A DNA stretch of 64,000 nt from Amphiura filiformis (lineage: Eukaryota; Echinodermata; Ophiuroidea; Amphilepidida; Amphiuridae): the NCBI RefSeq assembly GCF_039555335.1, contig NC_092640.1, positions 40,530,295 to 40,594,294 of the forward strand, written 5' to 3'. The notes beneath the pieces are model-generated. The model ran no database searches. It was not told the origin of the DNA and was given only the letters and a program-made list of their open reading frames with translations. Made by a program: the position numbers and the translations under genes. Positions within the stretch are counted from its first letter, which is position 1; every line of letters starts with the position of its first letter. Below are positions 11,452 to 22,781 of the stretch, piece after piece.

Positions 11452-11760
11452 CAAGGTTACAAATGACTCCTGCATCTTCATAGTGGTCACAGTCGTTATT
11501 TCCCCATCCAATATGACGGCATTCATCTAAACCACTTTCTGATCCTGAACAGCTTACATCATCCAGCCATATCTGTCCGGTTCCTTGTCCAAACTGAGCA
11601 TTGCTAACAGCTTGTGCATCACCAGATGGAAATCCAAGTTGCCGACAAACTACCATTGCATCATCATTATCCCACGAGTCATCACACACTGTACCCCAAG
11701 CACCATTGTAAAATACTTCTACTCTGCCTTCACTTGAATTGCTGCCACCAACAAGACGGA
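11452..11760 (-). CDS. Gene B exon 10: SRCR domain (second block)
   Basis: A 309-bp phase 1-1 exon, one SRCR domain of about 100 residues. It starts [16 protein letters not shown] and shows [29 protein letters not shown] and EDAGVIC. Six cysteines are present; the two extra ones of group B SRCR domains (early C1 and the C4 after RQLG) are absent, so it is group A-like. The flanking downstream intron matches that after exon 19472-19792, so this is the counterpart of the first SRCR of block one. Confidence 0.93.
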
Positions 11761-12934
11761 CTGAAATAAATTTCGAGAAGAGAAGAGCGTTTACCCCAGA
11801 CTGTCCAGATAAGTAACACATTTAACAAGGAAAACAAGTCAGTTCATTTTGTAATTTATTTTGTATCCTACAATAAGGCTATCAGGCAGATCAGGATTCA
11901 TAATAAGGACCTAGTCAATCAAATTCACTATAACAGGAGATAATAAATTTTGTAGCATCAAACGACCTGTCATCGAAACCACACACATCCAATAAAACTA
12001 AAATTGCCTTCAAATATTATGGCACCATTACTAAGTTTAGACCATCCCTCCTGCCTGACTCTTTGGTCAATCTTTAGAACACTCATTTCCCCCTACCTTC
12101 ATCAGAACATGCATCAATCCAGTTTGGCTAGTCCATACCAACCCTTCATTTATTTCTATCAGGACCCTTAAATGCGACTACATCATGGTTTGTAGTAGAC
12201 AGCGGAAGGCGGTCACAGATAATCGATATGATGATTTCATACATTTTCATTATTTCTCGTACACTGACTTCATCATATTACACTTTTTAAATAGACCTTA
12301 AAAGGTCTATTGTTATATATTGTAAGGGTTAAATTTCCATCTTGATTCATTTAATTGTTTTGTTTTCCTTTACCTTCTAGCTGTCTCTGATCCCTTAGTC
12401 ACCCTGCAACCATCATGTAGTGCAAAATAATGATTCAATGAAGCTAATTATGACATAAATGAGGTTTTCATTGAGGTTTTTAATCAGCAGTTGTTTCAAA
12501 ATGATAAAATCACCGGGAATTACTTTGGGAGGGTATATAGCAAAATGATTCTTCTATTCACAGCTTTTTGAATTTTTCAACAAAATGAATATCAAGTTAT
12601 GCAAAGAAATGTTTTGTACTCCTAAATTGAGTCTACCATTTTTAAAACACCGCTCAATAAAACCTTCTAGAAAACCCCGTACATGTCAATGAATCATTGT
12701 TTTATACTGCTAGATTTTAAACATCAAGTGGCAAGGAGGTTCTTGGAAGCTTGGTATATCAAATCTTCTCCTAACAACTTCAATATAGATAAAGGAATGG
12801 ATATTCTTCCTGAATAGAACATATTTAAAAAAAGGACATTTGACCAAGTTCTGAGGAAACATTTACAACATAATTAAAATGCATCTATTTCAACAAATTG
12901 CTTGACACGGTATAATATATGTTCAAAAAAATAC
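11761..12934. other. Intron sequence without recognisable gene
   Basis: AT-rich intron between the linker at 12935-12976 and the SRCR exon at 11452-11760. I see no exon, RNA gene or strong repeat in it. Confidence 0.5.
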
Positions 12935-12976
12935 CTGTTATGGATGTTGTAGGTTCCTCTGTGGTTGGATATTGTA
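12935..12976 (-). CDS. Gene B exon 9: 42-bp Thr/Pro linker exon
   Basis: Phase 1-1 exon encoding VQYPTTEEPTTSIT, between the LDLa of block one and the SRCR of block two. It has TTTCAG acceptor and GGTATTT donor. The encoded peptide is identical to that of exon 59-100. Confidence 0.75.
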
Positions 12977-13482
12977 CTGAAATGAGCAAAGAAAGTAACA
13001 AGTGTTAAACATTCTGGTATTATGGGATTGAAGTTGAAATGTTTAAGCTTTTAAGCAATTTAAAAATTGTCATTGGCTTTGTGTGATTGAATGAAACATA
13101 ATTCTACCTTTCATGAACTATACATTCAATGGTTTGGCTGGGGGAGGAGCTTCCCTAATGTGTGAAGTCTTGCACCCCCCTTCCTGGAATACTGACCGCC
13201 CTGATATTTAAGATTTTTTGGGTAACAATCATTACTTAAAGGTACTATTACTGATATCAGCGAAGGAGTAAAAATATATTTAGAATTTGTAGAAATAGTT
13301 TAAAAGTGAAGGATAAGTCAATACAATTTTCATTTCGTGTGTTTTTCATTTGAATCAAATGGGAATTGCATGTAGCTCAATTGTCTGTATGGACATACTC
13401 CTCTAACATTGTCCAAAATGTGACATCTTGCCCTTGTTAGATCGTTTTCAGTCATATCACTTGCAGGGTATGTTAGTATAGT

Positions 13483-13915
13483 ATAGACCTTTTTCTCAAA
13501 CGTCACCAATCAATCAATATTGGGTTCAGCATTCGAGTCATCAGCACCCTAACGCAAATACCGCGCCAGCGCGCGATCAACGGAATTGCCACTGAGCTCG
13601 CAGTCCGCGTTTAGTTCATCACAGTGTAAAAAGTAAACAAAATGTGAAACAAAACAAAGATTAATTTTCAAATAGCTTGGCGGGTTTTTTTTTTTGTATT
13701 TTGTGGGATCAAAACAATCTGAAACAAAGGTAACAAGTATACAGTTCCCTTTAAAAAATTATTTTATGGAAGCTAAAGTGAAAGATGACAAAACAGAGGA
13801 GAAAATACACAGTATTTGGTGTTTTCACACTGTGGGCATGTGGGAAATGCACGTGTTGTTTGTTTACATCTGCGACTCCAATATCGATTAGGTGACGTCA
13901 TCAGAAAAAGGTCTA
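13483..13915. repeat. Foldback element with TAGACCTTTTTCT ends
   Basis: TAGACCTTTTTCTCA at 13483 is mirrored at 13901-13915 (AGAAAAAGGTCTA), with GTCACC/GGTGAC next to both ends. It sits in the intron between LDLa and linker exons of block one. A plus-strand ORF inside (13694-13891) is not convincing. Confidence 0.55.
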
Positions 13916-14254
13916 AACACTCTTTACAAATATGCACAAATTGGATTTTGGATGATTTAGTGACTCATTAATAGTCTCCATTAGAGAATGAATTTGGAGA
14001 AAACCTGATAATTACAAACACTCGCTGAGCAGCAAGACCTTCCCTCTAAGCTTTTAATCCGATAAGCTGATTATCTATTTGTTTTCATGAATTGGAAGAC
14101 ATTCTTTGATGTATTACTGAGCTCAATCATCTTAAATTACCGGAGCGTGAACCACCCAGGCTGGTGGCTCAGCGTAGTATTTTATTAACAGGAGGTTTTC
14201 TCTAAATTCGTTTCCTAATGCTTTAATTTGAATACTATGAGAAAAACTTCTTAC

Positions 14255-14389
14255 CGATACATGTTCCTTCACCCTCATCCTCACCGCCTGGACAGTCAAC
14301 ACGGTCATCACAGAATTGTGACAAGTCGATACACTCAGTGCTGTTATAACATTGGATTTGCGTTGGGTCTGCACATGGAGTCAAGTCAG
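14255..14389 (-). CDS. Gene B exon 8: LDL-receptor class A domain (first block)
   Basis: A 135-bp phase 1-1 exon with one complete LDLa domain. The six cysteines fall in the order PCADPTQIQC, STEC, FCDD, VDC, GTC, and the calcium-binding acidic cluster DDRVDCPGGEDE is intact. Neighbours are the second LU-like half upstream and a linker exon downstream. The first codon is completed by an A from the previous exon. Confidence 0.9.
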
Positions 14390-14422
14390 CTGCAAATGTG
14401 AAATATTACATACAAATCAATG

Positions 14423-14726
14423 GATAATTCGTCGGTCGCAACACATAGTGGCGTACGTGAAGGACAAAATACGTTTCCGATCAAAATGTTTTTGAAGGAT
14501 TGGCTACTAGTAACTGAGTCGATACTCCTCCACTGTTATCTGTCAGTGGCCCCATTCCATTTGTAATTGAAGTTAAAGGTTCAATCTACTATACTGTATC
14601 TTTAATAGTTAACAAGGAATAAATATTATAGGGTAATAGCTAGCTCTAAACCTATACGCCACTATGTGAAACTGACAATTTAGAAAATCACTATACGCCA
14701 CTATGTGTTTCGACCGACGAATTATC
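14423..14726. repeat. Foldback element with GATAATTCGTCGGTCG ends
   Basis: GATAATTCGTCGGTCG at 14423 recurs inverted at 14711-14726; next to it both arms carry ACACATAGTGGCGTA. The homologous intron of block two (1705-2026) has no element at the matching place, so it inserted after the duplication. Confidence 0.65.
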
Positions 14727-15398
14727 ACAAGCTGTGTGTTAGCTTGATCCAATCAGATCATTGTTGGATGATTTGAACTGGGGTTATGAGAAACATATGC
14801 GCTTTCTTCAAAACCTCAAGTTTGAGGGGTGGGTGATGGTATTAGTTGGGTCACCGACCTTAACAATGAAGGTTAGATTTTGGGTAGAATTTAGAAGGGT
14901 TTAGATAGGGGTTATAATTCCCATTGTTTCCTCATGAAATGATATTTGAATATTATTTTACTTGATATATGAAATGATAAAGTGTGTTAGATTAATGAAT
15001 AGATTAGTATGTGTACTCTCACATGGCACCATAAGATATGCTTGTTAGCGGGCCGTTTGACACCATTGTAAGAGTAGGTGGATTCGGTAGGCTACTGGTA
15101 ATAATATAAAAGTTCTGACAGCAACAATGATATTTATTTCTTCATTTCCATACATAATATAAATGATAATACGGAGCGACCCATAATTGTGGTGTTGTTT
15201 CGCCTAGAGCGTGAGTGAGAGAGAGTGAACTCCTAGCACGCCACAGCTTTTATTACTGTTCCCCTATTCATAAACAAATATCCTTTGTCGATCAGAATCA
15301 ATTGGAATGACTCGGTAATATCTGAATTTCCCAAACAAGAATATCCTACAAAAAAAGTATGGATCCCCAATCAACATTCTGCACTGTTACATGCTTAC

Positions 15399-15605
15399 TT
15401 GTGCAATCATCTTGGTCACAAGTGTGGACTCTCAGAAAAATGCCATCTGGTGGTCCTGGATTTCCATAACTATAGTCTCCATAATTGTAGTCAGTAAAAT
15501 CAATATCTCCGAATAAAGCGATGGCATCTGGACCAAACAATGACAGGTCTGGGTCAGGAGGAGCTGCTACACAGGTCCTAGCAAACGATCTCACTGTACT
15601 TGTAG
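15399..15605 (-). CDS. Gene B exon 7: C-terminal half of the LU/Ly6-like module (first block)
   Basis: A 207-bp phase 1-1 exon, open throughout. It carries three cysteines: RTCVAAP near the start and HTCDQDDCT at the end, separated by an acidic Tyr/Gly-rich region. Together with the five cysteines of 17396-17611 this makes eight, in an order that fits a three-finger LU domain (C-x-x-C at the start, C-x-x-D-x-C at the end). A linker exon lies between the two halves, which is odd for a single fold. The donor is ACAA|GTAAGC. Confidence 0.78.
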
Positions 15606-16189
15606 CTGTAACAATTAAAGGTAAACATTGTCAATTGTATCATGGACGTACTACTAAATAATGTATAAATAAACAATTACAAGACTAGTAGAATACTGGA
15701 TTATGCAATATATAAATTATGTCCAAGTGGAGTTCAGTGCATAGGTCACAAAAACTGTGTAGAAGAATTCCATAGTTAGGAATACCCTTTCAAGTAGATG
15801 ACCTTAGGGAGAGCATGGCTCTGTGGTTAGAATTCTTGCTCAATCAAGTCTCAATTATTTGAATTGGCAACATCCATAGAGTACATTGGAACTTCAGCTT
15901 TCCCCATGATGCATGAGAGTTGGGTATATGACCAATGAGAGAATTTCGAAAGGACTTTAAGTTGTCGTTCTGATGTACTGAAGAGCCTGACAGTCGATCA
16001 GCTTCAAGAAGAGTATGATGTAAACCTTGACTGTCCCCAGGGCTTGTCCCCAAACCCATCCCAGAAATAAGTTTCATAAGAGGCTTTTCTAGGATTTATT
16101 TAGGGTTGTTAAACCCAAATAAATGTATTGTATTTTATCATGTTTTTATATATTGCTGTTTATCATGACTGTTCAACAATGAGTCCCAG

Positions 16190-16310
16190 ATGTTTAGCCT
16201 TGTACATCAAGGACAGCCTCACTCTAGCTCAGCTGGAAGAGCATTATTATACTTATCTTTCAAAAGTCTGGGATTCAAGTCCACGCACAAGCAGGTACGT
16301 CCGAAGTCTT
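16190..16310 (+). repeat. Degenerate tRNA-like sequence
   Basis: TAGCTCAGCTGGAAGAGC resembles an A box and GGGATTCAAGTCC a B box, spaced as in a tRNA. I cannot draw a complete cloverleaf, so it is probably a tRNA-derived SINE head or a pseudo-tRNA in an intron of gene B. Confidence 0.35.
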
Positions 16311-16395
16311 TTTTCCCTGGCTTATCTGCCTATGCATGTTATGTTTACATTGTAATTTATCCCCCTTGTATATAAGAAATACAGTAAAGAAATAC

Positions 16396-16437
16396 CTGTT
16401 GTGGGTGTTGTAGGTTCCTTTGTGGTTTGATATTGAT
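16396..16437 (-). CDS. Gene B exon 6: 42-bp Thr/Pro linker exon
   Basis: Phase 1-1 exon with ATTTCAG acceptor and GGTATTTC donor encoding DQYQTTKEPTTPTT. It lies between the two LU-like halves of block one. If it is skipped, the halves join directly in frame, so inclusion may be alternative (inference). Confidence 0.72.
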
Positions 16438-17395
16438 CTGAAATAATTCAAACACGAAAGAAGCAAGGTTTTTGAAAGTGGTGGTGCCACCGGTCTAGAT
16501 TCCCCCCACTGCGTACAAAGACTTTCAAAAAGTGACCCAAAGAAAGTATTTTCCTTAGTGTAAAATGAACCCAAAGCAGTTATGTGGTGTCCTATCCTAA
16601 ACAAGTATTTTACTTTTATGAGCCGTGCCCTACACATAAAAATGTTCACTACCACGATGAATGGAGGGCTGTAGTGATCATTTAAGAGGCCAAGAGAATT
16701 GAAAAAAGCACACGTTTTGGGGAATTCTTTTAATAGAATTTACCAACATTTTGACTGATTTTTCAGCATCTGGGTGCCGAGTTTAGCTACCTTTTTTGAG
16801 TAAAATATGTGCAATAAAGCCATCCTTCCCCCTTTTTTTTTTAATTGTTTTTGATACTCTAAACGAGATACTAGATAAGTGTATCATCCCCAGCCGTTAA
16901 AAAAAGGACCATTTTCCTTGTTTTTTGAACACTGGTGATATACAACTTAACATACAAGTGGCCCCTAACCCTGACTAGGTGCATTTCCCCAGCTGGTGCA
17001 CTTATACCGCTTTCATCTCAAATGAAGTTTAATACGGTCGGTGAATAGTACACTGATATTTTCGCATGTACAATAATGTGGGACCAAAATGCAATGGCTT
17101 GCTAATTGTGCTAATTATTCACATTTACAATGAAAATGCTGTAAAAGGGGACATGTTTGACTTTGTATGTAAGTTTGAAGATATTCCATATCTAAACCCT
17201 GGGTCTACACCAATAGGGTAACTCCCCTTTAAAAATGTCTTAGTGTGTGATAACTGTTATTTTCTCCCCCTTGTACATTGACCTGTTAGAAATTGTGGGT
17301 AAGAATCATTAACTTGATCTTCTGAGTCAGTAGGTATAAAATATTGGATTGTTTCAAGGTTCCAATGCTTCATACTATGGTGCATAGCCTCTTAC

Positions 17396-17611
17396 CTTCG
17401 TATCCATATGAACCATAATTGGGAATTTTCAGTACATATTCTATTGCAACACATTTTTGGACTAGTCCATCCCTGGGGGTTACGTCACAAGCAAAGGATG
17501 AAATTCCAGTGCCACTGATGCATGTCTCATCACTGTAGTAGTCGCCATAATCATCATTTGAAGCAGGAAAAAACTCAGAAAATACACATTCTAGACATTG
17601 TAGTGGTTCCT
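17396..17611 (-). CDS. Gene B exon 5: N-terminal half of the LU/Ly6-like Cys-rich module (first block)
   Basis: A 216-bp phase 1-1 exon. It opens EEPLQCLECVFSEFF, with the C-x-x-C start typical of Ly6/uPAR domains. It continues with ETCISG, FACDVTPRDG and QKCVAIEYVL, then a Gly/Tyr end. Five cysteines in all. LU domains are disulphide-rich three-finger folds in receptors and secreted proteins. I recognise the pattern, not a specific family, so other Cys-rich folds remain possible. Confidence 0.78.
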
Positions 17612-17937
17612 CTGTGAAGATACAAAATATTAAACAAAAAGTGCATTGAATTTCTCCCATTATCTTGAATAATAAAGAGTTAAAATATGACAATGAAAAG
17701 TATATGGAAGTTAATGCCTGCTAAGTGCATACAAGTTCAGCCAAGACGACTTAATACTGTAATCACTGCTGGGTGTTAAAATTAAATTGGATTGTAAAAA
17801 AAATTGTTTTTGGTCAACCTGGACAATTCCATAAGCCTGATGACATATCATAACCATGACTCTTGCCTAAACTCTAACCTGTACACTAACCTTAAAGACC
17901 CTAACCCTAAGCTGAGTATATATGCAGGTGCGCAAAA

Positions 17938-18615
17938 AGTACCATATCGTCGGCCGTATCACATACTGACGTATTCGACATTTTGGAGAAAATTGGTACA
18001 TTAGTTTGTTATCTACTCTATATATTCACCAAAATCCATGCCTCAAAGTGGCTTAAATAGTAAGATATTAATTAATTCAATTTTGTCGTATTTGCAAAAC
18101 ATTGAAATGTCTGAATCACATAACGACATATTTGCCGATCACCTATCCTGCCCAAGTATAAAGCCCAATATGTTGTATCTGCAATTTGAAGAATTTCCCG
18201 TTTCACATAGTGACATATTTGCTCGACGTATTTGCACGACTTTATTATTGCACGGAAAATTGCTGTTTTGTCCTTTTCACATAGTGACGTATTTGTGCAA
18301 CTGTTTCACATAGTGATGTATTTGTGCGACGTATTTGTTATTTGAACGGCAAAATTGTCATTTGTCCTTTTCATATAGTGACGTATTTTATTTAGTATTG
18401 ATTTTGTGCAGAAAAAGTTATACTCTGATAGTGATAAGTGAATTACATTGAAAATATGGTATATTTGCATTACTTTAACCATGTTTTAATCGACAGCAAT
18501 GTTTTAATTGATTTTATGCAGCAAATGAAAATCGCTAAATTTTCAAATTCTCTCGAAATGCGTATTTTGCAAATACAACAGTATGTGATACGGCCGATGA
18601 TATGTACCAATTTAA
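17938..18615. repeat. Foldback element with internal GTGACGTATTTG repeats
   Basis: TCGGCCGTATCACATACTG near 17948 is mirrored near 18580-18600. The interior repeats CACATAGTGACGTATTTG-like units at about 18200-18390. A truncated inverted relative occurs at 30537-30806. ORFs inside (18038-18313, 18438-18659) are repeat-derived. Confidence 0.5.
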
Positions 18616-18663
18616 CACATTATTATGTTTTCGGGTTATTAGGAGTTAAGAAAACCTAATAAT

Positions 18664-18812
18664 GATAATATTGGAAGGCTTATATCGCATAATACCATAA
18701 CATATCGGATTCGTCATACAAATATCGAACTCGCCGTTGGCTCGTCCGATATTTATATGACTCATCTGATATGTTATGGTATCATGCTCAGCCATCCAAT
18801 ATTATATCAATA
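18664..18812. repeat. Palindromic MITE-like hairpin
   Basis: The arms of about 70 nt pair across ATACCATAACATATC and its inverse. It starts about 15 bp beyond the donor of the SRCR exon at 18827-19150, so it lies in the very beginning of that intron. Confidence 0.55.
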
Positions 18813-18826
18813 TCGTAAGTACATAC

Positions 18827-19150
18827 CTTTTGGAGGGCAAATGACCCCTGCATCTGCACTATGGTCACAGTTGTTTATTCCCCACCCATTATGACTGCAT
18901 TCATCTAGAATATTTTCTGATCCTGAACAGATGACATCATCCAACCAAATTGGTCCAGTTCCCTCTCCAAACTGAGCATTGCTAACAGCTTGTGTATCAC
19001 CAGAAGGAAATCCAAGTTGACGACAAACTACCATTGCATCGTCATTATCCCATGAGTCATCACACACTGTACCCCAAGTATCATTGTAGGATACTTCCAC
19101 TCTGCCTTCACTTGAATTACTGCCACCGACAAGACGGACTTGACCAGGAT
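18827..19150 (-). CDS. Gene B exon 4: second SRCR domain (first block only)
   Basis: A 324-bp phase 1-1 exon encoding an SRCR domain that starts [20 protein letters not shown]. It has [29 protein letters not shown] and DAGVIC: six cysteines, group A-like. It is very similar to the neighbouring exon 19472-19792. Block two has no counterpart, although the intron that would precede it is recognisable there (about 11160-11300). Confidence 0.92.
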
Positions 19151-19471
19151 CTATAATAAGATGCATGAAGCAGGTCTTTTTAATCAAGATAAAGGTGCTT
19201 TTACAAACTCTGTTTGAGCAAAGTATCTCTCTTATTATTTTTTATATCAACAATATTTTATTTACTTTTGTAAGGGTGGTTCTTGAATAATATTTTTTCT
19301 CCTTTTCCCAAACTAGAGAATATATAGGTCAGCTATGTGCTATGTAACGGTGTGAATTCTTAAGTGATATATTCAATGAACTATTTCCTAAAGATTCATA
19401 AATTTGATACTTTTCTAAAACTATGGCAGTTTTCGGGCTAAGCATGACCCCAATTAATAATTAATACATAC

Positions 19472-19792
19472 CAAAGTTACAAATGACCCCTGCATCTTCA
19501 TAGTGGTTGCAGTTATGATTTCCCCATCCACTATGCCTGCATTCATCTAAACCACTATCAAATCCTGAACAACGTACATCATCCAGCCATATTTGTCCAA
19601 TTCCCTCTCCAAACTGAGCATCGCTAACAGCTTGTGCATCACCAGATGGAAATCCAAGTTGACGACAAACTACCACTGCATCATCATTATCCCATGAGTC
19701 ATCACACACTGTACCCCAAGTATCATTGTAAAATACTTCCACTCTGCCTTCATATGAATTGCTGCCACCAACAAGACGGACTTGACCAGGAT
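19472..19792 (-). CDS. Gene B exon 3: first SRCR domain
   Basis: A 321-bp phase 1-1 exon, SRCR domain beginning [16 protein letters not shown]. Motifs [35 protein letters not shown] and EDAGVIC give six cysteines, group A-like. The acceptor is TTATTTAG and the donor TTTG|GTATG. The 31-bp nearest block-two counterpart match extends into the downstream intron. SRCR domains mediate protein or microbial-surface binding (family knowledge). Confidence 0.93.
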
Positions 19793-20980
19793 CTAAATAA
19801 GAGAAAAGCAGTAAAGATTTTTTAAATTAAGATTTTGTCAACGTATATCCCCAGTATATAGCAAAGTTGTTAACATTTTAATCTATATTTTTCATTTCCT
19901 TTTCTTAAGTTGGGCGGTATTTCTTGCCATTTCTTTCATTCTTTCTCACAATTTGCTACTTCATCCACATACTTATCAGATTTCGATCCAACTTAGTCAA
20001 AAGCAGTATTATGCAATGATCCTTATGACATTCTAAACATGTTTAAAATATTTTAAAATTAATTTTAAATCATAAAGGGGTCAAAGGTCAAGTTTTCAAA
20101 ATACTCCAATTAAGCTGAAATTTAAATGTGATGATCCTTATGCCATTCTAAACCTGTTTAAAATCAAAGTCATCCGCCTAACTTACCTCGTGCCCTATTT
20201 CTTATTTTATGCTTATTTGATGCAGTATGATCTCCTAAGCATTTTTACAAAATTTTCATCCAAACTGGCAAAAAAATGAGTAGGTGCCGGCCAAAACAAG
20301 TATGGACAGGGGGTCTGTGGGGTCCTGAAAATCAATATTTTCATCAACAATCATTATTATATGCCTGATTCTATTAAAGTTGGTGTTGATTTGTATGTAA
20401 TTGATGTCTAGAATTCCATTTTTGAAAGTTGCATAAAAATTGGAGTTGTCGTTTTCTTAAAATGGCTGTTTTACATCCAAATAAGGATGTGAGGGCGCTT
20501 TGCATAAAACACGCACACAATCTTTTCAAAGGAAATTTTAATGATGCCAGATAATCAGATAATCACATGAGGCATATCCTCAAGACATTTGGGCATTACA
20601 TTTCTTTTCATTTGACCGCGGCACCATTTTGTATTGATTTTCAGACCCCCCCAAAAAAAGAAATTGGGTTTTCTTTTTTGCAAGATGATGAACAGAAGAC
20701 GCAGTGTTTTACACCTTTTAAATGTAAGATACATGTGAAATTATGATGGTTTCAGTACAGAATTCAAAATTGCATTTTAATAACCAATACCTTTATGTAT
20801 AAAATTAACCAAAGAAATAACAATTTGTGTACTTTTTGTAATAAGAAATCTGAAATAATTAAGCACATTCTGACCAAATAAGGTGAAACCTATCTGGGTT
20901 CAGCTTCAAGCCTAGTTTTTACAAAATTTGGTATTCCTGTTACTTTAAATCATATTCTTTTTGGGACAGACCTAAAAAAA
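19793..20980. other. Intron sequence without recognisable gene
   Basis: First part of the long intron between exons 3 and 2 of gene B. AT-rich, with no exon or clear repeat boundary visible. Confidence 0.45.
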
Positions 20981-20984
20981 GAGT

Positions 20985-21380
20985 AATTTCGTTGGAGACC
21001 GCAACCCTAATTTCTTTGACGTTTCCATACCGTGCGAGGCCGTCTTTAGGTCGTCACAATTTCGTTGGTAGTCGTTGTCAACGACCATTGACGAAAAAAC
21101 AACGGCAAGTGACGTCACATCTCGAACCCTGACGACACATTGTGGCAAGTAACGAAATTGTAACGATCTTGGTGCGAAAGTGACTTGCGAATTTTGTCCG
21201 GAGGGTGACCGATATTGACTGTTGATGGCGGATCGTTTGCGAGTACCTGTGGCATTGAAACGGCGGTCTGCGATGGGTTACGATTTTTAAACGATTGTCC
21301 ACGATTTTAAACTTTTTGTGCGATTTTTGACATTTTTGACGTCAGTTCGATTTCAATAGAATGTCCGGAACGATGCAATT
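20985..21380. other. GC-richer block of unknown nature
   Basis: This stretch has many CG dinucleotides (CGTCACAATTTCGTTG, GACGTCAGTTCG), unlike the surrounding AT-rich intron. A second such block lies at 22190-22500, on the other side of the minisatellite. Both may be ends of one mobile element. I find no convincing coding region in either. Confidence 0.35.
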
Positions 21381-21399
21381 TTGAAGTTCATATAAAGAA

Positions 21400-22185
21400 A
21401 TATCAATAATAATAAAAAAAAAATTAATATTTTTGATTATTATTGATATTGATATTGATGTTAATATTTTTGATTATTATTGATATTGATGTTAATATTT
21501 TTGATTATTATTTGACATTGATGATAATATTTTTGATCATTATTGATATTGATGTTAATATTTTTGATTATTATTGATATTGATATACAGTGTCCGAAAT
21601 AAGGAAAATATGGAGGTTATCCCGAGGATAACTAAAGCATAAATTCTGCTTGTCCTCAATACATTTTGGTTGTCCCCAAAATGTGTTATATACTTGGAGG
21701 TAAAATATAGTGGTTGTCCAGGGGATAAGTACATAGCTCAATATGGTTGTCCCCAGTGATTTTTGGACAAGAGGACAAGAGGATAAGTGCTTATTTTGAA
21801 CACTGTTGATATAAAAGTTTGGATTATTATTGATATTGATTTTAATATTTTGATTATTAATGATATTTATATTAATTTTTTTTAATTATTATTGACATGT
21901 GTAATATTTTTGATTATTATTGATATAGATATTAATAGTTTGGATTATTATTGATATTGATTTTACTATTTTTGATTATTATTGATATTTATATTAATTT
22001 TTTTGATTATTATTGATATGTGCAATGTTTTTGATTATTATTGATATTGATGTTAATATTTTTTGATTATTATTGATATAGATATTAATAGTTTGGATTA
22101 TTATTGATATTGATTTTAATATTTTGTGATTATTATTGATATTGATATGTTAATATTTTTGATTATTATTGATATTAATATTTTT
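21400..22185. repeat. AT-rich minisatellite, unit about 30 bp
   Basis: Many copies of TTTTTGATTATTATTGATAT followed by TGATGTTAATA variants, in tandem. It is interrupted by the hAT-like element at 21588-21805. Confidence 0.85.
21588..21805. mobile_element. Non-autonomous hAT-like element with 8-bp target duplication
   Basis: The ends are CAGTGTCCGAAATAAG and, inverted, CAGTGTTCAAAATAAG. The flanking octamer TTGATATA is repeated exactly at 21580-21587 and 21806-21813. CAGTG termini and 8-bp duplications are hallmarks of hAT elements. The element is 218 bp with no coding capacity. Confidence 0.82.
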
Positions 22186-22189
22186 GAGG

Positions 22190-22500
22190 GGATGACCAGA
22201 ACGTTGTGAAGAGTGGGAACGCCAAAGTGGACTATACGATCCGCACACAGTGCCACACACACACACACACAGGCTTTGATGTCGGCCGCTGAGTCACGTC
22301 ATCGTCGCCGCAATCCACCGTCAGCTGCCGTTCCTTGCCCCCAGCAAATCCGCTGCCAGCCGTATGACCTCGTTGCTTGTTGTCGGGCTCCGTCGAAACA
22401 TCGTCACTCGCCGCCCAGACAACGTCCGATTTTGGTCGCTAGTCTCCTTTTCTTGCCGCAGCCTTTCGTCCCTTGCCGTGGTGTTGTCGCTGAATTTACT
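22190..22500. other. GC-rich block with CA microsatellite
   Basis: High local GC and CpG (TCGTCGCCGCAATCC, CGCCCAGACAACG) with a CA run at 22252-22270. A 114-codon plus-strand ORF covers it, but has no recognisable domain. It may pair with 20985-21380 as part of one element. Confidence 0.35.
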
Positions 22501-22781
22501 AATTTAAGGTTAAATTGCATGGTGGCTGTATACGTAATTAGCCAGTCAAATGTTTGATTTTTTGCATGTCAAAGCAATATTGTAACATTTCCATAAAAAA
22601 ACAGATTTGTATATTTTTCCCAAAAATGTTAATTTTCACTGTCAGATACTTTTAAATTTGAGCTGTACATGTACCAATAGGGTAAAACAAACAAAAACAA
22701 AAAGACACATCCGTGTACAATTTGTTTTGAAGAACTCCCTCCAGGGCTATTTTGGTCTTTTTGATGTAAATCTTTTTTTTA

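Noticed and set aside
22213-22557. 114-codon plus-strand ORF in a GC-rich block
   Set aside because: The open frame is expected from the local GC content; it has no recognisable domain and contains a CA microsatellite.
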